The notes under the pieces: generated by a model
The model's database searches: none
The model's input: the letters and a program-made list of their open reading frames with translations, nothing else
What the model was told of the DNA's origin: nothing
NCBI GenBank assembly: GCA_026936335.1
Contig: JAPMXV010000010.1
Span: 1 to 64,000 of the forward strand
DNA from: Mantamonas sphyraenae
Taxonomy: Eukaryota > CRuMs > Mantamonadidae
DNA length: 64,000 bases
Reading direction: 5' to 3'
Program-made: the position numbers and the translations under genes
In this document: piece after piece, positions 21,501-31,313 of the stretch
Numbering within the stretch: the first letter of the stretch is position 1
Layout of the letters: every line of letters starts with the position of its first letter

Positions 21501-24392
21501 AGCTCGAACTCACCGCTCTCGGCAAGAGCGTGGCCGAACGCGACGAGCACGTCTTTCGCCACAAGGAGGAGCTCAACAAGCTGCGCAACCAGGTGCGCAG
21601 CCTCAATACCCAGCTGCAGATTGACAAGAAGGAGATGGGCAACCAGAACGCAAACCTCGAGCACGCACGCGAACTCAACGTCAAGCTCACAGCCCAGAAA
21701 GAGGAGCTCGAACAGCAGCTGCTCGTACAGCAGGCTCGCATCACAAAGATGAAGTACGAGACCGAAAGCAAACTGGAACAGATGTACAAAGCCGCTGCCG
21801 CCTCGGCCAAAGGCAACGCCGACGCAAGCATAGATATGCCCGTGTTCACTGCCCCCACGCCCGTGCCTACACACACCCAAGGATGCAACACAGACATCAG
21901 CATCGAGCCAAACATGGTTGGTGATGCCGTCATGGAAATGATCACCGCCGACGTGACCAGGGACACATCCCGCCACGCCTCGCGCACCAAATCCCGCCGC
22001 TCTTCAACCTCTTCCACAGGCAGCCACGCACGCCCTCGCACGCGCAGCGACGTCTCCGAGCCAGGCATCATCGAAGTGGTCGTCGACCCGGCCGCAACCT
22101 CTGCCTCGGGCGGACGCAGAAGCGCACGCAGGTACCGTCCTGGCAGTGCCGCGTCACAACGATCTGCCGCCCCACACGACGTCGAGCAGCACTCGGGCTC
22201 TCGTTCGCCTGTTGTCCGGCTGCCTGGAGGTGGCGACGCCGCAGAGGCGTCTTCTCCGAGCAGCACCACACGCAGTGGACGCAGTGGACGCAGCGCACGC
22301 CATTCGCGCTCTCGTTCCCGTTCCCGTTCCCGCTCCCGTTCCCGCCGTTCCAGATCGCCCACTGTGTACCGTGAAGCCTCGCCCCTTGACCGCCTCAGTG
22401 TGTCCCCCGCCCCAGTCAGCGGCGGACGCAGCCCCAGTCCGCGCGATGTCAGGTCTCGTGGCGGATTCTCTGCCTCCCGAGCCTCGCCCAACGTCCAACG
22501 ACAACGCCGCGGACGCACCTCTTCTCAGTCCTCCAAACACTCGGACAACGAATACGGCGTGTTGCCCACTCTGGACACCACCGCCGACCGTGGCCGCAGC
22601 GGCATGTCTGGCGCCCGTCCCCGCTCCGCCGGCAAACGACCCTCTTCGGCCTCGTCCAGGCGATCCCGCTCGCGTAGTGCACACCGCTCGCCAGCTTCGT
22701 CGCCTCACAAGAAGCAAGGTACCACCACAGACGCGGCCGCCCTGTTTGATCACGCCATGGACAACGCGACCGTCTCCCTACGCCACGAGCACCACCACCA
22801 CCACCATCATCATCACCATCACCACAAACACGGGCGTGGATCCTCGCACCGTGGCTCGACACGCACACACGATGACATGGACGACGATCTCGACACGTAC
22901 AGCCAACCACGACGACGATGACGAGGGCATGCTCTTTTACGAAGACGACGAAGGCGAGGGTGACGACAATGACGCCTACACTGGTGTCACTGGTGTCGAC
23001 CACGCCGTGGACAACCTGCAACGCGTTCAGGTGGCCATGGATCACCACGATGCCGGCGACGTACACGCTCCCGCTGCACAGGGGCGTGATTGGGACCTCT
23101 TTGAGGAAGGTGCCATCCGCATGCAGCACAGCCAGTACGGACGCCAGGTGGCAGTCACCAACGACGAGACGCTACGTCGCATCAGTGAGGCGGCCGGCAG
23201 GCGAGACGACACAGACGACCAGGGCACCCCCGACGGCGATCAGTATGCACAGCAGGGCTTGGGCGACGATATGGAGTACGCAGAACTCGAGAACGAGTGG
23301 CAACGCAACAAAGACGGCGCCACAGAGGTGGAGGAGCGTATGCTCACGCTCGTCGAACAACGCGAGCTTGCGCGCAAACAAGCTGCAGCCCAGCAGAAAC
23401 TGCACAAGCAGGGACGCCTGCGTGGCCCCAACTACCATCCAGACAGCGAGTACAATGACACCACCCTGGGCAACCAGGAAGGGCCGCAGCCACACCAGCA
23501 TCCCCCGGAAGGTGTTCCCACAATGCACCCGTACCGCATCCTCCAAAGCCAGCGCGCAAACCAAGAGATGCGCTACGCCATGCAGCAGTCCCAAGGCACC
23601 AGCTTGTACGGCGAACGTGCCCAGGACGCAAACGTCACCCTCACCCCTGGTGGCGCACAATGGGAACGCTCCACCGAGCACGGCACGGGCTACCAGCCCC
23701 GATCCATCGGCAACAAGCAGATGTACGGTGGCACAAGTGCGCAGGGACGCTCCGCAGGGCGTCCACAGACCTCCAACGACGCCACCATGACAGCCGGCGG
23801 TGTCGAATGGCGTCTCGCACACCGAAGCAACGATGGCCGCGAAGAAGAATACGTCGTGCAAGGAGACGACCACCTGCAAGACGACAACACAGGCAACCGC
23901 AACACTCGTGTACGGCCCCAGCGGCCCAGCAGCGCCACAGTCAACGACGCAACCTCGTGGCGAGCGCAGCTTGAGCGACAAAACGCAATCGGTCGCCGAG
24001 CACGCCCGCTGTCCGCTCACCCAAGCAGCCGCACTTCCGCCTCTGGCTCCAAGGGCAACGTTGCTTCATTCACCATCCCTACCCTGCAGGAGGTGGAGCA
24101 GAAGGACCGCGAGACAGAGGCCGACGAGATCGAAGAGGCCAAACGAAGCACCACACGCACCCTCCGTGCCTCTCGCCCGGCCACGGCCTCTGCCGCCGGC
24201 CGCCGACACTGGGCCGGTGTGCGACAGACAAGCAGTGACGCCACCGTCCAGGTCCGTCCCAAGAGCGCCGTCAAACGTGTCGGCTTCCAAGGCAGCGGCC
24301 TCGCCGCCGAGATTGTTGTTCAAGGAGAGAAAGCGAAGCCGAATGAACACACGACGAACTGCATTGCATTGCACACGCTCACAGCTGCGTGA
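18572..24392 (+). CDS. Giant Ser/Arg-rich coiled-coil protein, unknown function
   Basis: Exons 18572-19390, 19521-19652 and from 19733 onward join in phase 0 and continue in one frame to 22921. From about 22903 to 24392 a different frame is clearly coding. A candidate intron 22719-22902 (AAG|GTACCA...GTACAG, phase 1) would join them and give about 1808 residues, removing a run of about thirteen His codons; its branch site is poor, so a frameshift is the alternative. The N-terminal 270 residues are Ser/Thr-rich. Long heptad-containing stretches follow (for example MKVEKLKRAFEAEKAEIITR and a block at about 21090-21780), then an RS-rich segment with alternating Arg and Ser. The C-terminal part is hydrophilic, with repeated RP-S/T motifs such as RPQTSND and RPKSAVKR. 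No enzymatic domain is seen. A cytoskeletal or ciliary scaffold is possible by analogy only. Confidence 0.65.
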
Positions 24393-25986
24393 TAAACTCC
24401 TTCATCGCACTGTGGCCACTCGGTCGGCACAGCAACATCCTCGCATGCGGATTCTCAAACAGTAAACAGTGCAGATCACGTGCGTACGCCACTGCCTTGC
24501 TAAACTGCTCCGTACTTGCAAACCCCCTGTACATCACGGCCTTTTCGTGTCCGATGCGGTTGCGCTCGCGTTCCCACAGGTTGATCTGCGTCTTGACTGC
24601 CACTGGCACCTTTGACTTGCGCTTGTGCGTGCGTGGGTGCGACCGTTCTGTCAGATAGTTGATGATATGCCGTGCCTCGATGCCGTTGCGCAGTGCCTGC
24701 GTCACGCTGTCCCGAGTCAAGATCCCAACCAGCATGTTCGGAAGCGAATACTGCACAAACACAAACAGCTGCAGCACCACGCGGTCGATGTCTGTGCAAT
24801 CGTACGCGAAAACCTTGTAGTTCGACTCCACAATGATGTTGCCCAGTCCTGCACGCTGGGTCAGCACCGTTTGCGACCCTCCTTGCTTGGCACTTGCGCT
24901 CGCCATGTAGATTGCTAGTTGAGTCGGATAAAACTCGGCCAGTCCCATGCTCGGCGGGCGCGTACACAATGCCAATCGAGTTGAGGTCCGCCAACATCGC
25001 CTGCTGCGTGCTTGTCAGAAACGTCGCCGAGTACGCCTTGCCGAGCGTCATAAATGACAGCTGGAACAGGAACGAAATGATGTCCGACGGCTCCAGCCCT
25101 CGTTCACGTGCCGTTTCTATGTACACCACCATGAACCGCCAGATCTGGCTGTACGGGTTCTGCAGCAGGAACCGAGCCCCGGCACCCGTGATGCTCGCCT
25201 TTCCCGAACGATTCTGCTTCATCAGGCCCGTGCTCACCAGCAAATTCTGCATGTCTGCGTTGATCTCACCGCTTCCCTGTGTCGCGTCCCCAACAATAAA
25301 GTGCAGGATGTTGTCCCACCCGTTCCTGGCGTGCTCCTCCAACCTCTGCACATCCACCTTTTCCTCCGCCTGCGACTTGATCGGCTCCAGGCCAGTGATG
25401 CCCCTGTCCGTAACGCCCCGTCCGCGTTAGTTTCCCACCTCCATCCCCTCATCTCCCCCTCTTCCACCATTCTCGTCGCCGTCTGCCACAACCTACCGAC
25501 CACACAACGCATCAGCCAGATTTCCCTGGAACGTCGGGTCCAGAATCAGCATCGGATCGCCCGCCACATCCAATGACGACGACGACGACGACGACGAAGA
25601 CGACGACGAAGCCTCTGTGTTCTCTCCTGCCTTGAGCATGATGCGCAAGTCGTACAGCGCGCGCATGGCCTTTTCATGATAATACACCGCCACGTTGGAC
25701 GCCTTGACCCACGTCATTAGCGTCGAAGCAGCCACAGGTTTCCTCACAAACAGCAACCGCATAACCACTTGCTTTGCCAGCGGGGGCAGATTCCTGTGTC
25801 ATCGTCGCCACGTGCGCGTACCGCGTGTCAACACTCACACCACCGCGCACGGTGCTCGAGCACAACCCACTTCCACCCATCCACATACCGAAAGACTGCC
25901 TGACAAGTCCATGGACTCTCATAGTACGCCTTCAACGTCACCTGTGGCAGTGCCCCAAGATACTCAAAAACGTCACCGGAATCCAT
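24379..25986 (-). CDS. GTF2H4: TFIIH subunit p52 (Tfb2)
   Basis: Core TFIIH subunit that anchors and stimulates the XPB helicase in transcription initiation and nucleotide excision repair. Exons 25986-25889, 25793-25497 and from 25403 join in phase 2. They yield recognisable family blocks: CQAVFRNLPPLAKQVVMRLL, LDPTFQGNLADAL, WDNILHFIVG and SFLFQLSFMTLGKAYS, then FYPTQLAIY, VESNYKVFAY and a C-terminal LLFENPHARMLLC. Length is about 470 residues, human 462. The frame changes between SIGIVYAP and FYPTQ at about 24935-24965. A single-base indel gives the best alignment; a 34-base GTGTAC...CCGAG intron is formally possible but would delete conserved spacing. A run of alternating Ser codons is inserted in the middle (about 25574-25609). 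The last 14 coding bases overlap the 3' end of the plus-strand coiled-coil gene. Confidence 0.9.
25574..25609. repeat. GAC-rich microsatellite (poly-Ser on minus strand)
   Basis: Nine GAC units with one GAA interruption. Read on the minus strand they encode the Ser run inserted in the TFIIH p52 protein, at a place where human p52 has no such insert. Confidence 0.8.
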
Positions 25987-26039
25987 TGCCTCGCTCGTCG
26001 CTCGTCGCGGCTCGCCACTCCACTCCACTCCATCACCCG

Positions 26040-29000
26040 TCACCCCTTGCTTCCCGAACGCACACTCATCGAACGCAAAATCCCACCACTCGAACTGCCT
26101 CCTTCCGGCTCCTGCTCGTACTTCTTGCTGCGCAACACCAGGTATTCGTCGTCCAGCACCTTTGTCGCCCGGATGTACACCTGGATGCTCGTCACGTGCA
26201 CCAGGTTGAACGGCACCTGCTGCACCTGCTGGATCTGTCGAATCACACGTGCAATCGACGTGTACTTGTCAAAGTTGATCACGCCCCCATCCAGCGTGCT
26301 CGGTTCGTTGTCGTTGATGGCCAGCAGGTCGTCCAGCGCAATCCAAATCACAGGCAGCACAGGCGGCAAGTGCATACCCAACTCTCGACGGTACACCGCA
26401 TAGTCGTTGTCTGGCCGTGTCAACTGCTTCACATTCGCCAGCAGAGCGCGCGATTTTTTCGGCAGGCCGCCCCACGATGCCTTCATCGACTCCAAAGCTG
26501 GGTGTTCAAACGCTGCCACAATGTTGAACAGTCCGCTGTAGTTCTTCAGCTCCATGCACGTCGCCGCAACAGACACAAAGAACGCGAGCATGGCTGCACG
26601 CTCTTTCACGTTGTCACACCGCACCACCTCGCTTGCCACCCACCGCGTCATAAACTCGCGCCACTGCATGCAATCAATCACATGCGGCGACAGCTCTGCG
26701 TCCCCTCGCTCCGCCTCGTGGTTGATGTACAGAAACTCACGCGACTCAATCTTCTTGAACACCGCATACTCCATCAACGTCAACTGCCGTGCAACCTCCT
26801 CCGGGTGCAAATCCCGCAGCGTAAACGAGCTCGACGTCGGTGCGTGCGGCTTCGGCGGAATCACATAGTTCTCCATCGCAATGTCGCTGTTCAGAAAGCG
26901 GAACAACACCTCCGAGTTGCGAAACACCTTGTGAAGCGTCACTGACCGCATAAACTCCTCCAGGCCCTTGCGTCGCTGTTCCACAAAGTCCTTCTTGAAT
27001 CGTCCAAACGCCTTCTTCTCCGGCAGTGGCGGCACCGTCGAATCCGGGTACGTCACAAGCAGCTCCTGGTACAGGGCATCAAACTCGTTGTACCTGCGCC
27101 GCACGTTGATCACCTCGCTCGGGTAGGTCGGAATCGTCGTGCGCCCAGACACTTCGTATGTGATGTACGGCCGCACTCCGTCGTCCGTCTTTTGAGGATC
27201 CGCAACCACAATGCTCAGGAAGCGTCCGTCGGGCTCTTCCTCCACGCTGTTTTCATACTCCAGCGTCTTCTTGCGCACCACCTGCAGGATGGCCTGTGAC
27301 GGCGCTTCGCCCATCGTGTCCACCATCCTTTCCGTCACAAACGCGTTCAGCGCCTGCATCAGCGACTTGTCCTCAGCAAAGTCGTAAAAGTACTTTTCCA
27401 CCCACACTTTCAGCACCTCCACCACCTTTTGACGGATCACTCGACGCGTCTGCAGGAACGCCTCCACGTCCGACGCCGTCGCTGTCTCCATTTGGAAGCC
27501 TGCCTCGAAGCGGTCCAGCATCTTTTGCAAGAAAACCGCCGGGGTGGTAAACGCGCGGAAGGTCACCAGCAGCGCCAGCACAAAGTCTGGATCGGTGTGT
27601 GTCGTCGTCGTTGCAATGGCGATCAGCTTGTCGATGTGGTCCAGAGAGTCCTCTCCCTCGTCACTCGAGCTCGAGCTCGTTGAGCTGGGAATCAGCAGCG
27701 ACTTGCGCGCTCCTCCGTCCTCCCCAAAGCTGAGGTTGTTTGTGGCCGGCATGAACGCTCCGTGCACGCCCTCCAGACCTGACAGCACACCGCCGGGGCT
27801 GGTCACGCGTTGCTTGCCTGCCCTGCGCTTCGCCGCCGTCGTGCCACGCCCTTGCGCAATGTTGAACGTCTGGTACTGCGGCTCGTCGGAGCCCATTGCG
27901 CTGTCCTCGTCCAGATTCTGGATGCGCAGGAGACGTTGAAGCACCGTGTCAAACCCTGGTCGCTCGCTCGGCTCGTAGGCCATGCACGACACCGCCAGGT
28001 TGATCACAGCCGACGGGCAGTCTTGCGGCGCGGCGTCGCGCAGCGTGTTGATGTTCAGCACACGCTGCGAGTCTTCCTTGTTGCCAATAAAGAGGGAGTC
28101 GGTGACCACCGTGCGCAGGATGCTCTCCAGGATGATCAGTCCAAACGCGTACACGTCCACCTCCTTCGTCTTTGCCGCCTTGCCTTGCAGCACCTCTGGC
28201 GCCACGTAGCACGAGTTCAGCGGCTGCGTGGCCAGGGCGCTGTGCAAGCCCAGGTTGGCCAGTTTGATGCGTTTCGACTTGTCGATGCGTACGCAGCTGC
28301 TGTTCAGCTGGCCGTGGGCAATGTCCAGCGCGTGCAGGTAGGCAAAGGTGCGTGCAATAATCGTCAGGATGCGTACCAGACTTGTCCATGTCGCGTAGTC
28401 CTCTGGGTTATACCGCACCGAGGCCTCTGTGTCCACCATGCTGCTTTCCACTGCGTCCTCCTTGTCGTCCGTCGACGCCGACGTCTCGTTCTCCTTTGCG
28501 GTCGTCGACGACCCGGCTCCCGTGCGCAGCAGCACCGCACGCAGCGTCAGCCGTGGCATGTCCTCTGTGACAATGTACAGGCCCGTGCTGTGTTTGCACG
28601 CGCCCATAAACTGCAATACCCCGGCGTGGCGGATCCGCGCAAGCGTGTTGATCTCCGTTTCCAGAAACTCCAGCATGCTTGCCTCGCTGTAGTTCAGCAG
28701 CTTGCGCACACACACGTTTGTCCCAAAGTACACGCCTCGCCACAGCTGCGTTACCTTGCGCGTCACCTTTTTCTTGGCCGCCTTGAGCGCTCCAGCTGAA
28801 GGCGACGAGCCCTCCGCCTGTGCTCCTTCTCCGGCCTCCTCCACAGAGTCACCCTTCTCCTCTCCACCCTCCGCTTCGCCTTCCTTTGCGCTGCTACTTC
28901 CTGTTTCCTCACTGATGCCTGCCTCCTCCTCGCTGCTGCTGCTGCTGCTGCTGCCGCTGCTGCTGCTTCCAGCGCTGCCATTGTTCGTGCCCTCCGCTGC

Positions 29001-30161
29001 TTGTTCTTGTTCCTCCGTTGTTGTTTCTGCCTCGCTGTTCTCGCCCAACGATTCGTATGGTACCAGGTGCTGCAAGTCATTGAAATCAATCATGGACAAC
29101 GAGTATGCTGCAATGTTGCGCTTGATCGCAAGGTCTCCGTGCTTGCCGCTGCTCACGCCAGCCATCGTCTTGCGCTTGTCCTTGCGCTCCGCACGCTCCA
29201 CCGCACGCATCACCTTCTTCAGCGCCGTCAGCAGCGCCGGAAACGTAGGTCTGTACCATAACGCGCCTTGTGTGTAAGTATGTGTGCTCACGCACCCCCG
29301 GTATCTGTGCAAACAGGTGCGTTGTGCCTCCACCTCCCAAAAAAAGCGGTCTGCTCACACCGCTCCAACTTACCGCTTCTCAGGCTCTTCGTGGAAGCAC
29401 TCGAGCACCAGCGTGATCAACTCCTCGTTGCAACCGTCGTCGACAATCTCCTCCAGCTGTGCACGTGTGATGGCAGCGTTCTCTGCGTTCGTAAAGTCGC
29501 GCTTAAAGTCCCAGGGTTGGCCTGAGATGACCTCGACGGCCACGACACCAAACGCGTACACATCGGTTGCAGTCGTGAACTGGTTGCGCATGATTTCTGG
29601 CGCAATGCTGGCGTCGCTCACGTGCTGCACCGAGATCATGCGGTCGCTTCCGCCACTGCTGCTCTTGCTGAACCCAAAGTTGGCCAGCTTGATGCCAAGC
29701 GAGTTGTCCAGCATGACGTTGGCTGACGTCAGGTCGCGGTGCAGGATGTTCAAAGAGTGCAGATACGCCATTGCCTTTGTGATTTCACACAGCATGCGCA
29801 CACGCTGCGACCACACAAGTTGCAGGTGTGCCTGTTCCAACATCCCTCGCAGCGTCCCGCCTGCCACGTACTCCATCACAATGTACACGCCTGACGAGTG
29901 TGTCGACGTGCCCATAAACTGGATGATGTTTACGTGCCGTGCACGCATCAGATTTTGCACCTCACGGCTCAGCGCAGACCGCAAGTCACGCACATTCGGC
30001 AGCTCCAGCTTCTTCACCGTCACGTCCGACCCAAAGTACGACCCCTTGTACAGCTTGCCGTACGCGCCCTGCTCGAATTCAGACACCAGTTGCAGGTCGT
30101 CAAAGTCGATGCCCCACGACTCGTGCAGGATGCCATCCTCGGCGTAGTTGTCGTTTGACAT
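26040..30161 (-). CDS. Tandem kinase/pseudokinase-RasGEFN-PX-RasGEF protein
   Basis: Two exons, 30161-29374 and 29250-26040 (intron 123 bases, phase 2, rejoining the kinase motif EKRPTF), give 1332 residues. Residues about 20-270 form a TKL-type kinase domain with ATP-binding loop QGAYG, Lys50 in VTVKK and HRDLTSAN at 141, but NFG replaces DFG at 161. An acidic Ser/Glu linker follows. A second kinase-like domain at about 430-700 has lost the catalytic residues: VCVRK for the Lys, HGQLN for HRDLK and ANLG for DFG. A Ras exchanger N-module comes at about 797-900, then a PX domain at about 938-1050 with RRRYNEF, and a CDC25-type RasGEF at about 1072-1300. The predicted role is a phosphoinositide-recruited Ras activator controlled by its own kinase domains. 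RasGEFs fused to kinases occur in amoebae; this double-kinase order with PX is unfamiliar to me. Confidence 0.88.
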
Positions 30162-30352
30162 CGCTCAGTTTTGCCTCTGCCTGCGCACCAGCTCCTGCCC
30201 ACACCAGACCACTTCGCCCCCTCCCGTCTTCTCTCTCCTATCCATGCACACGCAGCTCTGACCCTGCCTCATCCTTCCAAGTGGCTCTTCCCCCTTGCTC
30301 AGCTCCGCTCGCTCCGACCTGCTCGTTCTCCCCCAGCCCATCCATCTCCGGA
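30162..30352. promoter_or_regulatory. Bidirectional promoter, kinase-RasGEF / AP-3 sigma
   Basis: 191 bases separate these two divergent start codons. The interval is C-rich on the plus strand. No TATA box is obvious. Confidence 0.4.
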
Positions 30353-31183
30353 ATGATCCGCGCCGTGCTCATTATCAACAACCAAGGTGAGGTGTTCACA
30401 CACACCGTCCCACCGCCACCTTCCCTGTGCTCAAATCACCTTGCACCCCTCATGCGACCCGCCGCCCCGGCACACTGACCCACCGTCGCCTTCCCGTGCT
30501 TCCCTCCTTGTGCCCATCACCTCTCCATCCACGTCGACGCAGGCAAACCACGTCTGGACAAGTTTTACGAAGAGGGTCTCGTACGTTTCTCAACCGCGCT
30601 GCCACACGACCGTGCCCCGCTGCCAAACACGCACCCTGGCTCCGGCCAGAATGCCCTCCCGTCTCCCCGCCCGCCCCCCGCCGCTCCTTTCCGCTCTCCG
30701 CATACCGGCTCACACCTGCCGCCTCCCGCACCACACATCCCACTCGCACCATGCGCAATGTCACAGAGCGACGACGTGCGGCAGCAGATCATTGCAGAGA
30801 CGTACAAGCTGGTCGCCAAGCGGCCCGACCATGTGTGCAACTTCCTCGACGGCGGCGCCTCCTGGGACGAGGACACAAAGCTTATCTACCGCCACTACGC
30901 CACTCTGTATTTCATTTTCTGCGTCGACAGCTCCGAAAGCGAGCTCGGTATCCTCGACCTCTGCCAGGTCTTTGTCGAAGCCCTCGACAAGAGCTTTGAG
31001 AACGTTTGCGAGCTCGACCTCATTTTCCACAGCGACAAGGTGCACCAGATCATAGACGAGATTGTCATGGGTGGCCTTGTCCTCGAAACCAACCTCGGTG
31101 AAGTCATGGACAGCTTCTCTGGCGCCAAGAAAGAAGAAGAGTCCGATCCCATCAAGACCGGCTTTGGCCTCAAGCTTGGCTGA
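30353..31183 (+). CDS. AP3S: AP-3 complex sigma subunit
   Basis: Small subunit of the AP-3 adaptor that sorts membrane cargo from Golgi or endosomes to lysosome-related compartments. Three exons, 30353-30386, 30543-30580 and 30767-31183, give 162 residues; the middle exon is only 38 bases. The product begins MIRAVLIINNQGKPRL and contains RHYATLYFIFCVDSSESEL and DKSFENVCELDLIFH. The LDLIFH and GGLVLETN segments are typical of sigma-3 rather than sigma-1 or sigma-2. The C-terminal tail after GLVLETN is short. Splices are phase 1 and phase 0 and rebuild the conserved KPRLDKFY segment, which supports the micro-exon. Confidence 0.95.
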
Positions 31184-31313
31184 TCAGATCAGATCGATCA
31201 TCCGCAAGGCCTCTCTCCCCTCCAAACCCCCCCTTTTGCACAAAGAAGAAAACAAGAACACACACACACAGAGCGCGTCCACTCCTTTCAAATCTCCTCC
31301 ATTCCTCATTCCC

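Noticed and set aside
22929-24392. A separate gene starting at ATG 22929
   Set aside because: It would start only 7 bases after the preceding stop, and protein-like sequence continues upstream of that ATG in frame; a continuation of the coiled-coil gene is simpler, though not proven.
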